Of a stretch of 64,000 bases of DNA, positions 8,511-16,874 are shown piece after piece. Numbering within the stretch: the stretch's first letter is position 1; each line of letters opens with the position of its first letter. The DNA lies in NCBI GenBank assembly GCA_045541495.1, contig JAZQJE010000009.1:1-64000 (forward strand), given 5' to 3'. Source of the DNA: RGIG3009 sp045541495. GTDB lineage: Bacteria > Bacillota > Clostridia > Oscillospirales > Acutalibacteraceae. The translations under genes and the position numbers were made by a program. The notes beneath the pieces were generated by a model. It worked only from the letters and a program-made list of their open reading frames with translations. It was not told where the DNA came from and searched no databases.

Positions 8511-9980
8511 ATGTATTTATTACTGAAAAACCACGATTTTCATTTCGAATTGCAAAATGTTTGCCGCCTCTTTCTACCACAAGAGAAAATTATCATTGCC
8601 GACGGGGAAGAGGGGCTTTCGGGCATTATTGTCGCCACTGCTGTGGATACCGAAAAGGATACGGTGACCTTATCTTGCCGCTTGCGGTGGGATGATTTTG
8701 ACGAGACCCTTACCTATGATTTACCCGCCGATCATCCCGATCTGCGGGATGAAAGCGAGCGGCGGCTGTGCGAACTCGCCTACCGCTTGTTTGTTAAATT
8801 GTTGGGCTTTGAGCAGACGTGGGGCATCGTCACAGGGGTGCGTCCCGTCAAACTTCTCCGTCGGCTCACCGCCGATAGGGGGGAAGCCGCGGCGCTGGCC
8901 TTTCTTAAAGACCGTTTGTTGGTCAGTGACCGCAAATTGGCACTGTGCCGCGAAACGTTAAAACGGGAAAATCGGCTGCTTTCGTTGTCCCGTCCCGATT
9001 CCTACAGTTTGTACGTGTCGGTGCCGTTTTGCCCCACTCGCTGCGATTATTGTTCTTTTGTGTCCCAGACCGTTACCCGCGCCGCCAAATTGATGCCCGC
9101 CTATGTGGAACACTTAGCGAAAGAATTGCGGTATACTGCCGCCATCGCGCGGGATTTGGGCCTGCGACTGGAAACGGTGTATTTCGGCGGCGGTACGCCT
9201 ACCACGTTGTCCGCTGACCAGTTGGCGTTTCTTACCGATACGGTGGAACGGGAATTTGATCTGTCCCATCTGCGGGAATACACCGTGGAAGCGGGTCGCC
9301 CCGATACGGTTACCGAAGACAAGTTGCGGGTGCTGAAAACGGCGGGGGTGTCCCGCATCAGCATCAATCCTCAAACCCTGTCCGACACCGTGTTGCAAGC
9401 CATCGGCCGCAAACATACGGTAGTGCAATTTTACGAGGCTTTTGACATGGCGCGCCGCCTGGGGCATCAGAATATCAATACCGACTTGATCGCCGGTCTG
9501 CCGGGGGATACGGTCACGGGATTTGACGATACGTTGTCCAACATTTTGCGCCTGTCACCCGAAAGTGTCACGGTGCATACCCTGTCTATGAAGCGAGCGT
9601 CCAATCTATCTTTACAAAAGCGGGCGGACTATCGGGTGGCCGATGATGCGGTCAACATGGTGGCGCTGTCAGCCGACCGATTGCCCGAAGTGGGGTATCA
9701 CCCCTATTACCTGTACCGTCAAAGCCGTACCGTCGGCAATCAGGAAAACGTAGGTTGGGCAAAAGACGGGTATGAAAGTTTGTACAATGTCTATATTATG
9801 GATGAGACTCATACGATTTTAGGGTGCGGTGCCGGCGCGGTCTCCAAACTAAAACGGCCGAACACCGACTATTTAGAGCGGATATTCAACTATAAATTTC
9901 CCTATGAATATAACGACGGCGTAGACGAAATGTGCCGCCGCAAAGACTATGTCCGCGAATTTTATGCCAATTTGGAGTGA
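8511..9980 (+). CDS. hemZ: Oxygen-independent coproporphyrinogen dehydrogenase HemZ (radical SAM)
   Basis: A 489-residue radical-SAM protein of the HemN superfamily. The cluster motif CPTRCDYC (174-181) follows YVSVPF, and the SAM-binding segment FGGGTPT and the INPQTL region fit HemZ. The N-terminal extension of about 160 residues is characteristic of HemZ rather than HemN/HemW. It is expected to convert coproporphyrinogen III to protoporphyrinogen IX anaerobically, but clostridial HemZ is often kept without a full heme pathway, so its role may differ. It starts 3 bp after the MBL gene. Confidence 0.88.
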   Translation: MYLLLKNHDFHFELQNVCRLFLPQEKIIIADGEEGLSGIIVATAVDTEKDTVTLSCRLRWDDFDETLTYDLPADHPDLRDESERRLCELAYRLFVKLLGFEQTWGIVTGVRPVKLLRRLTADRGEAAALAFLKDRLLVSDRKLALCRETLKRENRLLSLSRPDSYSLYVSVPFCPTRCDYCSFVSQTVTRAAKLMPAYVEHLAKELRYTAAIARDLGLRLETVYFGGGTPTTLSADQLAFLTDTVEREFDLSHLREYTVEAGRPDTVTEDKLRVLKTAGVSRISINPQTLSDTVLQAIGRKHTVVQFYEAFDMARRLGHQNINTDLIAGLPGDTVTGFDDTLSNILRLSPESVTVHTLSMKRASNLSLQKRADYRVADDAVNMVALSADRLPEVGYHPYYLYRQSRTVGNQENVGWAKDGYESLYNVYIMDETHTILGCGAGAVSKLKRPNTDYLERIFNYKFPYEYNDGVDEMCRRKDYVREFYANLE

Positions 9981-9984
9981 TACC

Positions 9985-10896
9985 ATGCTGCAACGGTGCG
10001 CCATCAATCAACAGATCCAAGAAAATCCGAGGCAGTTTATCGCGGCGGAGATCGACCGTTATCGTCAGCAGGTGAACGACCTTGCCGATCAATTGTGCGA
10101 TCGATTTTCGGGTCGCGCGTTGATCCTGCTGTCGGGCCCTTCGGCGTCAGGAAAGACCACCACGGCTTCCTATCTGCAAACGGCCCTTGCCGCCCGCGGA
10201 CGGGAGGCGTTCACGGTCTCGCTGGATGATTTTTATTTGGGGCGAGGGAAAGCCCCCCGTTTGCCCGACGGCAGTTTCGATTACGAAACCATAGAGGCGT
10301 TGGAATTATCGCTGTTACAACGGTGTATGGATGAACTGTTAGAGCAGGGTGGCACCGAACTTCCCATTTTTGATTTTCACGCAGGTACTCGCAAACGGGA
10401 AATACGCCCGCTCACCGTAGGCGACCATTCTTTCGTGATCTTCGAGGGAATTCATGCGTTACACCCCCGATTGGAAGAGCATTTAACGGGAGATAAGTGG
10501 TTTAAGATCCTCATCAACGCCGCCGCCTCGATATACGATGGGGAACGCCCGCTGCTGGCAGAACGGGATATCCGTTTGATGCGGCGGTTGATACGGGACG
10601 CGCGCTTTCGCAACAGTCCCCCCGGTAACACACTGGATATGTGGCGGCAGGTGGTGCGGGGCGAAGACCTGTATCTGTTCCCGTATGCTCACACAGCGGA
10701 TGCCGCTTTCGATACTACCCACGCTTTTGAACCCGCTCTCATGCGGCAGGAATTGTTGCCGTTGCTCAGCACGTTACCGCCCGACTCGCCCTTTTTCGAA
10801 ACGGCGGCGCGGTTGGCGGCGGTGCTGAAAGATTTTGCTCCGTTATCTCCCGCTTTATTGCCGCAGGATTGCCTTTTGCGCGAATTTGTTGGATAA
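9985..10896 (+). CDS. Uridine kinase/phosphoribulokinase-family P-loop kinase
   Basis: A 303-residue protein with Walker A GPSASGKT (51-58), a DDFY motif after the second strand (SLDDFY) and FEGIHAL, all typical of the uridine kinase family. It lacks the N-terminal TGS/threonyl-tRNA-synthetase-like extension of the long clostridial uridine kinases, having instead a helix of about 40 residues. Phosphorylation of uridine/cytidine is the likely reaction but substrate specificity is not proved. ATG at 9985 follows GGAG and lies 4 bp after hemZ; in-frame upstream starts lie inside hemZ. It is last in the recJ run. Confidence 0.82.
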   Translation: MLQRCAINQQIQENPRQFIAAEIDRYRQQVNDLADQLCDRFSGRALILLSGPSASGKTTTASYLQTALAARGREAFTVSLDDFYLGRGKAPRLPDGSFDYETIEALELSLLQRCMDELLEQGGTELPIFDFHAGTRKREIRPLTVGDHSFVIFEGIHALHPRLEEHLTGDKWFKILINAAASIYDGERPLLAERDIRLMRRLIRDARFRNSPPGNTLDMWRQVVRGEDLYLFPYAHTADAAFDTTHAFEPALMRQELLPLLSTLPPDSPFFETAARLAAVLKDFAPLSPALLPQDCLLREFVG

Positions 10897-10899
10897 CTC

Positions 10900-10928
10900 T
10901 TGTGTTTTGGGACAACATCCTTTATAAT
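10900..10928 (+). promoter_or_regulatory. Sigma-A promoter of the zinc-ribbon gene
   Basis: TTGTGT (10900-10905), 17-bp spacer, TATAAT (10923-10928), 36 bp upstream of the ATG at 10965. Confidence 0.75.
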
Positions 10929-10964
10929 GATAAAAAAGATTGTATACAGAAGGAGCGAATACAC

Positions 10965-11321
10965 ATGGCGATATTGGAAGATGTTCTGACCCGTGCCAAA
11001 GCGGTAGCCGAAGCGGCGGGACGGAAAACCGGCGAACTGGTGGAAACTACCAAACTGAAAATGGAGATCGCCGAACTCCAAAAGGAGATCGCATCCCTGT
11101 ACGAAGGCTTGGGCCGCCTGTTATACGATGGCCGTAAATCGGGGGATGCCATCGACGAGATGATCGACTCTTGCATTGCTCATTTGGAAGAGCAAAATGC
11201 CTATTTGGAAGAGTTGCAGGATCGGTTGCTGGAAAACAAAAATGCTGTCCGTTGCACAACTTGCGGCGCCATCAACGACGATGACGCGCGCTATTGCAAC
11301 AAATGCGGTAAGGCATTCTGA
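10965..11321 (+). CDS. Small coiled-coil protein with C-terminal zinc ribbon
   Basis: A 118-residue protein. Residues 1-90 are helical and rich in heptads (VETTKLKMEIAELQKEIASL), and the last 30 residues form a zinc ribbon with CTTC and CNKC pairs. This helix plus ribbon form is common in Clostridia (zinc-ribbon domain-containing, DUF-type) and has no assigned function; a scaffold or nucleic-acid-associated role is a guess. ATG at 10965 follows AAGGAG. Monocistronic, with its own promoter and terminator. Confidence 0.82.
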   Translation: MAILEDVLTRAKAVAEAAGRKTGELVETTKLKMEIAELQKEIASLYEGLGRLLYDGRKSGDAIDEMIDSCIAHLEEQNAYLEELQDRLLENKNAVRCTTCGAINDDDARYCNKCGKAF

Positions 11322-11326
11322 TCGTC

Positions 11327-11354
11327 AAAAGGGCTCACGGCGTGAGCCCTTTTT
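11327..11354 (+). terminator. Rho-independent terminator
   Basis: Stem GGGCTCAC (11331-11338) pairs with GTGAGCCC (11342-11349) and is followed by five T. It separates the zinc-ribbon gene from the phosphorylase gene. Confidence 0.88.
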
Positions 11355-11380
11355 CATTCGGATAACAGGAGGGGATCGCC

Positions 11381-12214
11381 GTGACAGAATACGATCGCGC
11401 CTATGAGGCGGCTGGCTATATTCGTCAGCAAATCGAAAACAGCGGACTGACATTGCCCGAAGCGGCGCTGGTACTGGGTTCGGGTCTGCAAGGTTTGGCG
11501 GATGAGTTGACCCATGCCGTGCGTTTACCGTATGAGGAGATTCCTTATTTTCCCCGCACCACGGTGGCATCCCACGCGGGTGTACTGATGGCGGGAACGT
11601 TGGAAGGTCGTGCGGTGATCGCCTTGTCCGGCCGTTTGCACTACTATGAGGGATACGACATGGGTACTGTCACCTTTTATGTCAAGGTGTTGCATTTGTT
11701 GGGGATCCGCACCTTGCTGCTCACCAATGCGGCAGGCGGAGTCAATGAGATTTTTCAAGAGGGGGACTTGATGCTCATCACCGACCACATCAAATTGTGT
11801 GCCGACAGTCCCGCCCGCGGGGAACAAGATCCCCGTTTCATGCCTCGCTTTTTTGATATGAGCCGCACCTATTCGCCCCGTCTGTGCGAAACGGCGCGCC
11901 GCCTTGCCGAAAAACTGGCCATACCTTTGCGGGACGGGGTATATTTTTATATGACGGGCCCTCAATATGAAACCCCTGCTGAAGTACGGCTGATCCGCGC
12001 TTTGGGCGGAGATGCGGTGGGCATGTCCACCGCCCCCGAAGCCATTGTTGCCGTCGGTTGCGGCATGGAGGTTTTGGGGATCTCCTGTATCACCAATATG
12101 GCGGCGGGCGTGCTCCCCGATACCACCCTTTCGGACGACGAGGTGCGGGTTACGGCCGCCAAAGTATCGGGAAATTTCATTGCCCTTGTGCGGGGGATGA
12201 TCCCTCATTTGTAA
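11381..12214 (+). CDS. punA: Purine nucleoside phosphorylase (PNP, trimeric type)
   Basis: A 277-residue PNP that splits inosine and guanosine with phosphate to base plus ribose-1-phosphate. Motifs include LGSGLQGLAD near the N-terminus, GRLHYYEGY, TNAAGG, GPQYETPAEVR and GMSTAPEAI followed by ITNMAAG with the base-binding Asn. These point to the PunA/XapA class I trimeric family rather than hexameric DeoD. The start is GTG at 11381 behind AGGAGGGG. It complements xpt and the nucleoside importer at 31-37 kb in purine salvage. Confidence 0.93.
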   Translation: MTEYDRAYEAAGYIRQQIENSGLTLPEAALVLGSGLQGLADELTHAVRLPYEEIPYFPRTTVASHAGVLMAGTLEGRAVIALSGRLHYYEGYDMGTVTFYVKVLHLLGIRTLLLTNAAGGVNEIFQEGDLMLITDHIKLCADSPARGEQDPRFMPRFFDMSRTYSPRLCETARRLAEKLAIPLRDGVYFYMTGPQYETPAEVRLIRALGGDAVGMSTAPEAIVAVGCGMEVLGISCITNMAAGVLPDTTLSDDEVRVTAAKVSGNFIALVRGMIPHL

Positions 12215-12414
12215 AGGAAACTCTTTTAAATTGGGTGCTTTTGCTAAAAAAAAGTGCACAAAATGGGGGGATTTGTGTATTTTTGCAAGGGAAACGGTAA
12301 TTTTTTTTGAAAAACACTTGAAAAACTAAAAAGAATGCGATACAATGCCAATGTATGGTTTGATTCTATGCGGAATTATCCGTTGGAATAAATAAATATT
12401 GGAGGTTTTTAATC
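12215..12414 (+). promoter_or_regulatory. Intergenic region with the hup promoter
   Basis: An AT-rich 200-bp gap. It contains a sigma-A promoter, TTGAAA (12318-12323), 17 bp, TACAAT (12341-12346), giving an mRNA leader of about 60 nt before hup. The ribosome site is GGAGG about 12 nt before the ATG. No clear terminator for the upstream phosphorylase gene was seen. Confidence 0.7.
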
Positions 12415-12690
12415 ATGAACAAAGTAGAACTCGTTGCTGCTGTTGCTGAGAAAGCCGGTCTGTCCAAAAAAGATGCCGAGAAGGCTGTTGCCGCTGTTAT
12501 CGATTCCATCGTCGGTGCTGTTGCCAAGAACGACAAAGTCCAGCTCATTGGTTTCGGTACCTTTGAGATTCGCGAGCGCGCTGCCCGCACGGGCCGCAAC
12601 CCCCGCACCAAGGAGACCATCGCCATCGCTGCTTCCAAACAACCCGTTTTCAAAGCCGGCAAAGCTTTCAAAGACGCTGTTGCGAAATAA
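12415..12690 (+). CDS. hup: HU-family nucleoid DNA-binding protein
   Basis: A 91-residue histone-like protein. The sequence starts MNKVELVAAVAEKAGLSKKD and carries the GFGTFEIRERAARTGRNP DNA-binding arm region, ending AFKDAVAK. HU bends and compacts DNA. Codon choice (GCT, GTT, AAA/AAG) is biased as in highly expressed genes. It has its own strong promoter and a following terminator; B. subtilis hbs is likewise monocistronic. Confidence 0.96.
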   Translation: MNKVELVAAVAEKAGLSKKDAEKAVAAVIDSIVGAVAKNDKVQLIGFGTFEIRERAARTGRNPRTKETIAIAASKQPVFKAGKAFKDAVAK

Positions 12691-12700
12691 GTTTGCTGAC

Positions 12701-12734
12701 AAAACGGTCGCCTGACGGCGACCGTTTTATTTTT
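12701..12734 (+). terminator. Rho-independent terminator of hup
   Basis: A 12-bp perfect stem (12701-12712 with 12717-12728, TGAC loop) is followed by TTTTATTTTT-type sequence. The rqcP ribosome site lies just after it, so rqcP may depend on read-through. Confidence 0.88.
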
Positions 12735-12746
12735 CGGAGGGAACCT

Positions 12747-12986
12747 ATGAGATTGGATAAATATTTGAAAGTGTCTCGCCTTATCAAGCGGCGCACCGTG
12801 GCTAATGAAGCCTGCGATGCGGGGCGAGTGCTGGTCAACGGCAAGGTGGCCCGCGCTTCCTATGAAGTGAAAGTGGGAGACGAACTCACCTTGGCACTGG
12901 GTACCCGTGAATTGCGGGTACAGGTGGTGAGTATTCAGGAAACGGTGGCGAAAAACGATGCCGCTTTGCTGTATAAGGCTTTATAA
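12747..12986 (+). CDS. rqcP: RqcP, S4-domain ribosome quality control protein (YabO family)
   Basis: A 79-residue S4 RNA-binding protein (MRLDKYLKVSRLIKRRTVAN, with GRVLVNGKVA). In B. subtilis the homolog RqcP (YabO) binds the obstructed 50S subunit and works with RqcH to add alanine tails to stalled peptides. Gene order here, rqcP-yabP-yabQ-divIC-yabR, matches B. subtilis and supports orthology. ATG at 12747 follows GGAGGG. Confidence 0.92.
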   Translation: MRLDKYLKVSRLIKRRTVANEACDAGRVLVNGKVARASYEVKVGDELTLALGTRELRVQVVSIQETVAKNDAALLYKAL

Positions 12987-12998
12987 ATGAATAGAAAC

Positions 12999-13030
12999 GA
13001 TGCGACGGCGTTGCCGTCGCATATTTTTTT
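12999..13030 (+). terminator. Rho-independent terminator of rqcP
   Basis: Stem TGCGACGGC (13001-13009) pairs with GCCGTCGCA (13013-13021), followed by seven or more T. It separates housekeeping rqcP from sporulation genes yabP-yabQ. Confidence 0.9.
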
Positions 13031-13047
13031 GTTTGTGCTCATATATT
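13019..13047 (+). promoter_or_regulatory. Probable sigma-E promoter of yabP-yabQ
   Basis: GCATATT (13019-13025) matches the sigma-E -35 consensus fully. After a 14-bp spacer, CATATATT (13040-13047) matches six of eight positions of the -10. yabP is sigma-E dependent in B. subtilis. The -35 overlaps the rqcP terminator stem end. Confidence 0.55.
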
Positions 13048-13070
13048 GAGAGGGAAACGGGGGAGTGAGT

Positions 13071-13358
13071 ATGAAACAAGCGCAAACGGAAGAACGGATC
13101 AAAATGCCCCATTTAGTGAGTATGAGCGAACGCAACGAGTTAGGGGTGACCGGTGTACTGGATGTGGACAGTTTCGACGATCTGACGGTGGTGGCCTATA
13201 CCGAACAGGGACAACTCACCATCCGCGGACGGGAACTGCGTATCCAGCGGTTGTGTGTGGAGACCGGTGATCTGACGGTAGCGGGCACCATTGAATCGCT
13301 AACTTATGCCGATGCCCCTGCTCACAGCGGCGGTTTCTTCGGCAAATTGTTTCGGTGA
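13071..13358 (+). CDS. yabP: Sporulation protein YabP
   Basis: A 95-residue member of the YabP/YqfC family, proteins made in the mother cell during sporulation and needed in some species for spore envelope formation. The conserved core is seen as LGVTGVLDVDSFDDLTVVA followed by GELTI-like and IQRLCVETGDL segments. ATG at 13071 follows GGGGGAG; a GTG at 13065 is less well spaced. It sits 9 bp before yabQ with a sigma-E-like promoter upstream. Confidence 0.9.
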   Translation: MKQAQTEERIKMPHLVSMSERNELGVTGVLDVDSFDDLTVVAYTEQGQLTIRGRELRIQRLCVETGDLTVAGTIESLTYADAPAHSGGFFGKLFR

Positions 13359-13367
13359 GGATGCGAT

Positions 13368-13778
13368 ATGGGGTTTACCAATACGGAACAACTGCGGGAA
13401 CTGTTTTTATGCGCAGGCGTGGGGTTTTTATTAGGTGCTTATTACGATGTATTTCGATTGTTGCGGCTGGTGCTTCCCTCTCCTGCGGCAGCAGTATTTT
13501 TGGAAGACGTTGTATTTTGCGTGACAAGCGCGGCGACGGTGTTCCTGTTTACGTTGGCGGTGACTGACGGCGTGCTGCGGACGTATGTATTTGCGGGATT
13601 GGCGGCGGGGTTTACCGCCTACCGTTCCACGGTGGGACGAGTGATCGTTCGCCAAACGGCGCGGTTGTTGACGGCGTTGCGACAGTTTTTCCATCCCGTA
13701 GGCAACGCGGTGAGAACATTTTTCACCAAGGGCTGTTTCCATATTAAAAATCGACTGAAAAAATCGGAAAAAATTTAA
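13368..13778 (+). CDS. yabQ: Spore cortex biosynthesis protein YabQ
   Basis: A 136-residue membrane protein with about three hydrophobic segments in residues 10-85 and a basic C-terminal tail. The N-terminal pattern (LGAYYDVFRLLRLVL) and position between yabP and divIC identify YabQ, a mother-cell protein required for cortex formation in B. subtilis. It is cotranscribed with yabP. Confidence 0.88.
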   Translation: MGFTNTEQLRELFLCAGVGFLLGAYYDVFRLLRLVLPSPAAAVFLEDVVFCVTSAATVFLFTLAVTDGVLRTYVFAGLAAGFTAYRSTVGRVIVRQTARLLTALRQFFHPVGNAVRTFFTKGCFHIKNRLKKSEKI

Positions 13779-13786
13779 AAAAGGTC

Positions 13787-13816
13787 TTGAAACCGATCGC
13801 GGATATATTGTATAAT
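13787..13816 (+). promoter_or_regulatory. Sigma-A promoter of divIC
   Basis: TTGAAA (13787-13792), 18-bp spacer, TATAAT (13811-13816), 46 bp before the divIC start. It separates a vegetative division gene from the sporulation genes upstream. Confidence 0.75.
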
Positions 13817-13862
13817 CCTTGTGTATGGGAACTTGTCGAAAACGCAGGGAAGGAGCGGCGGT

Positions 13863-14141
13863 ATGAAGACCATCAAAAAACGAAAAAGTATCTTTTTGCG
13901 CGTCGCTCTGATCGCGCTTGCCATCTATGTGGTGGTGTCCCTCATTCAGTTGCAGTTGCAACTTAGTGACGGGCAACAGACGTTGGATGCGCTCAGCGCA
14001 CAAGTGGCCAACCAGCAAAGTGTCAATGCGGGGTTGCAGGATCAGATCAACAACTACGAGTCTTATCTGGAGCAACAGGCACGTAAGCAGGGCATGGCCA
14101 AACCCGGCGAAACGATTTTAGTGGAAATTCCCGAAGATTGA
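13863..14141 (+). CDS. divIC: Septum formation initiator DivIC/FtsB-like
   Basis: A 92-residue bitopic protein with a short basic N-terminus, one membrane helix (about 11-30), then a coiled coil (LQLQLSDGQQTLDALSAQVA) and a short tail ending near KPGETILVEIPED. This fits DivIC, part of the DivIB-DivIC-FtsL division complex. The KPGE motif in the tail is typical. ATG at 13863 follows GGAGCGG. Confidence 0.88.
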   Translation: MKTIKKRKSIFLRVALIALAIYVVVSLIQLQLQLSDGQQTLDALSAQVANQQSVNAGLQDQINNYESYLEQQARKQGMAKPGETILVEIPED

Positions 14142-14172
14142 TTTTTTAAGGCAGCAGGAGGCAGACCGCAAA

Positions 14173-14610
14173 ATGGCGTTGGAAGTTGGAGCATGTGTTG
14201 AGGGCAAAGTAACGGGCATTACCAAATTTGGTGCGTTCGTTGATCTGGGTGACGGCAAAACCGGTATGGTACATATTTCGGAAGTAGCCCCCACTTATGT
14301 GAAAGAGATCCATGATCATGTGACCGAAAATCAAACGGTCAAAGTTAAGGTCTTGAGCATCGGCGAAGACGGCAAGATCAGTCTGTCTATTAAAAAGGCC
14401 ATGGATCCTCCGCCTCGTGCTCCACGCAATACACCGCGGCATGTGTCACCCGGCCGTCCCGGCGGTTTCGAGTGGCAATCTTCCCGCAATGAAAGCAGCA
14501 GTTTTGAAGAAATGATGTCGCGTTTCAAGCAGACCAGCGATGAGAAGATCTCCGATCTCAAACGCTCGCTGGACGGCAAGCACGGTGGTTATTCTCGCCG
14601 CAAATCCTGA
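14173..14610 (+). CDS. yabR: S1 RNA-binding domain protein (YabR family)
   Basis: A 145-residue protein. Residues 1-75 are one S1 domain (GKVTGITKFGAFVDLGDGKT, then GMVHISEVA), followed by a proline/arginine-rich linker and a helix with the SFEEMMSRFKQ motif. Clostridial and bacillary YabR proteins share this form and follow divIC. Role is poorly defined; an RNA or ribosome-linked function is inferred from the S1 fold. In B. subtilis spoIIE follows, but not here. Confidence 0.87.
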   Translation: MALEVGACVEGKVTGITKFGAFVDLGDGKTGMVHISEVAPTYVKEIHDHVTENQTVKVKVLSIGEDGKISLSIKKAMDPPPRAPRNTPRHVSPGRPGGFEWQSSRNESSSFEEMMSRFKQTSDEKISDLKRSLDGKHGGYSRRKS

Positions 14611-14635
14611 TCGCGACCGATCAATTCGACCGTTG

Positions 14636-14668
14636 ATTGCCGTTGCCCCGTGGCAGCGGCAATTTTTT
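14636..14668 (+). terminator. Rho-independent terminator after yabR
   Basis: A 12-bp stem (14636-14647 with 14652-14663, one G-U pair) followed by six T. Confidence 0.85.
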
Positions 14669-14685
14669 ATAACAAGAGAGGGACC

Positions 14686-15804
14686 ATGGAACGATTACAA
14701 TTTTGTGCCCCGTGCCTGTTCGGTATTGAGGGTATCTTGGGCGATGAACTGCGGCGCATAGGTGCCGAAAAAGTGACACCGCAAAACGGCCGTGTCTTGT
14801 TCAGCGGCGATGCCGCTCTTCTTGCCCGCGCCAACATTCAATCCCGCTACGCAGAGCGGATCCAACTGCATATGGGTACGTTCCGTGCTACGTCTTTTGA
14901 ACAGTTATTCCAAGGCGTGCGGGCACTGCCCTGGGAACGGTTTGTTCGCAAAAAAGACGCATTCCCCGTAAAAGGATGGTCACTGAATTCCGCGTTACAC
15001 AGCGTTCCCGACTGCCAATCCATCGTGAAAAAAGCGATGGTGGAACGGCTCAAATCCCATTATGGGATCGGTTGGTTTGAAGAAACGGGTGCTACGGTGC
15101 AAGTGCAGTTCACCATTTTAAAAGACGAAGTGACCTTGCTCATCGACACCAGCGGTAACGGTTTGCATAAACGGGGATATCGTCGTAATGCAGGCGGCGC
15201 GCCCATTAAAGAGACTCTTGCCGCCGCTATCGTGGATGTGACCCGTACCCGCTTTGCCGAACAGGTCATTGACCCTTGTTGCGGGTCGGGCACGTTGCTG
15301 ATTGAGGCGGCCCTTGCCGCCCGCCGCATTGCCCCCGGTATTCGCCGCCGCTTTGCAGCCATGGATACCGATTGGGTATCGGATGCGGTGTGGCAGGAAG
15401 AAAAAGAGCGGGCGACCGCGTTGCAATTGACCGATAAACCGTTTATCGCCCGTGGCTACGATATCGATCCCGAAGCGGTACGCCTCACGTTGGAGAATGC
15501 CGCCAAAGCAGGGGTGGGCCCCTTGGTAAAAGCTGTCGAGCGAGATCTGAAAAACTTCGTCCCCGAAGGGGACAGCGGCACCGTCTTATGTAACCCGCCC
15601 TACGGTGAACGATTATTGGATGTACAGACCGCTCAGTCGTTATACCGCACCATGGGGAAAGTGTTTGTGCCCAAAACAGGATGGAGTTATGCCATCATCA
15701 GTCCCGATGAACGGTTTGAAGAATGGTTTGGCCGCCCTGCGGATAAACGGCGCAAACTCTATAACGGTATGCTGAAATGCCAGTTGTATATTTACTATAA
15801 GTAG
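14686..15804 (+). CDS. THUMP-domain class I RNA methyltransferase (RlmL/COG0116 family)
   Basis: A 372-residue enzyme with an N-terminal ferredoxin-like/THUMP region (FGIEGILGDELRRIGAEKV), a SAM-binding Rossmann domain (DPCCGSGTLLIEAAL) and the catalytic CNPPYGERL motif that marks N2-guanine or N6-adenine methylation. It is the short form lacking the second (RlmK) methyltransferase domain, usual in Firmicutes. The probable substrate is 23S rRNA guanine. ATG at 14686 follows GAGAGGG. Confidence 0.88.
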   Translation: MERLQFCAPCLFGIEGILGDELRRIGAEKVTPQNGRVLFSGDAALLARANIQSRYAERIQLHMGTFRATSFEQLFQGVRALPWERFVRKKDAFPVKGWSLNSALHSVPDCQSIVKKAMVERLKSHYGIGWFEETGATVQVQFTILKDEVTLLIDTSGNGLHKRGYRRNAGGAPIKETLAAAIVDVTRTRFAEQVIDPCCGSGTLLIEAALAARRIAPGIRRRFAAMDTDWVSDAVWQEEKERATALQLTDKPFIARGYDIDPEAVRLTLENAAKAGVGPLVKAVERDLKNFVPEGDSGTVLCNPPYGERLLDVQTAQSLYRTMGKVFVPKTGWSYAIISPDERFEEWFGRPADKRRKLYNGMLKCQLYIYYK

Positions 15805-15825
15805 GATGTAAAAGGGGGAGTTCCT

Positions 15826-16785
15826 ATGCGGCATGTCTTTATTCTCAATCCCGCGGCGGGCAAAAGCCGTTCGGCGTTGGCACTGGTGCCGGAAATCGAA
15901 CGTTTTTTTAAGCAATATTCGTTGGAATACGCCGTTCGTGTGACCAATGCACCGGGGAAGGCTACCGACATCGCGCGTGAAGAAACGGAAAAAGGCGATC
16001 CCGTCCGTTTGTATGCCTGCGGCGGAGACGGTACGTTGTTGGAAGTGGCCAACGGCATGTATCAGGCACCCCATGCGGAACTGGCTTGTATTCCCTGTGG
16101 TTCCGCCAACGACTTCATTCGGTTTATGGATCACCCCGAACGGTTTCGCCAACTGGCTGCACAGGTGGCGGGGTCTGCCCGCAAGGTGGATGCCATTTCT
16201 TGCAACGGCAAGTTGTCGTTAAACCTGTGTTGTATGGGATTGGATGCCGAAGTGGGCGATCGTATGGTGCAATATAAACATTTGCCCGGTGTCAGCGGTC
16301 CCATGGCCTATAATTTGGCACTGGTCAATACTTTTTTTCGCCCGTTGGGGCAAAAATTACGAGTGGTCATGAATACCACCGAGGGAATGGTGGAGCGAGA
16401 GGGGGAATACTTGTTTGCCCTGGCCGCTAACGGTCAATACTATGGAGGCGGATACCACGGCTCGCCGTTGTCCAGTCCCGATGACGGGTTGCTGGATTTT
16501 GTTTTGGTGAAGAAAATCTCCCATTTGCGGGTGCTCACCATTTTAGGAAAATACAAGCGGGGCGAGCATTTGGGACTGGATTGTTGCGAAACTTTCCGCG
16601 GCACGTCCATGGAAGTGTACGCCGAAGAGCCCGCCGTGGTCAATGCGGACGGCGAGTGTATTCGTACCGAAAAAGTAAAATTCGAACTGTTGCCCGCCGC
16701 CATTTCCTTTGTGTATCCGGCGGAAGATCCTGATGAATTGTTAAAAAACTATGAAATATCCGAAAATTGCCAAATAACTACTTGA
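15826..16785 (+). CDS. Diacylglycerol kinase-family lipid kinase
   Basis: A 319-residue DAGK_cat/YegS-type kinase. It shows NPAAGKSRS near the N-terminus, the nucleotide-binding GGDGT (66-70) and CIPCGSANDF, plus GGGYHGSP and DGLLD in the C-terminal beta domain. Members phosphorylate diacylglycerol or related lipids for phospholipid recycling; DgkB is a possible ortholog. The coding end overlaps the groES promoter -35. Confidence 0.87.
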   Translation: MRHVFILNPAAGKSRSALALVPEIERFFKQYSLEYAVRVTNAPGKATDIAREETEKGDPVRLYACGGDGTLLEVANGMYQAPHAELACIPCGSANDFIRFMDHPERFRQLAAQVAGSARKVDAISCNGKLSLNLCCMGLDAEVGDRMVQYKHLPGVSGPMAYNLALVNTFFRPLGQKLRVVMNTTEGMVEREGEYLFALAANGQYYGGGYHGSPLSSPDDGLLDFVLVKKISHLRVLTILGKYKRGEHLGLDCCETFRGTSMEVYAEEPAVVNADGECIRTEKVKFELLPAAISFVYPAEDPDELLKNYEISENCQITT

Positions 16786-16809
16786 TTTTTACAGAGAAAC
16801 GGTTACAAT
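16782..16809 (+). promoter_or_regulatory. Sigma-A promoter of groESL
   Basis: TTGATT (16782-16787), 16-bp spacer, TACAAT (16804-16809). Just upstream of CIRCE, so HrcA binding would block transcription. Confidence 0.75.
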
Positions 16810-16814
16810 AGGTT

Positions 16815-16841
16815 TTAGCACTCCCGCAAATCGAGTGCTAA
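16815..16841 (+). promoter_or_regulatory. CIRCE operator (HrcA site)
   Basis: A perfect consensus TTAGCACTC-N9-GAGTGCTAA covering the expected transcript start of groESL. HrcA repression relieved by heat or unfolded protein is the established mechanism. No hrcA gene is in the window. Confidence 0.98.
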
Positions 16842-16874
16842 TTCTAACAACATATCCGTAAGGAGGATTTGATT

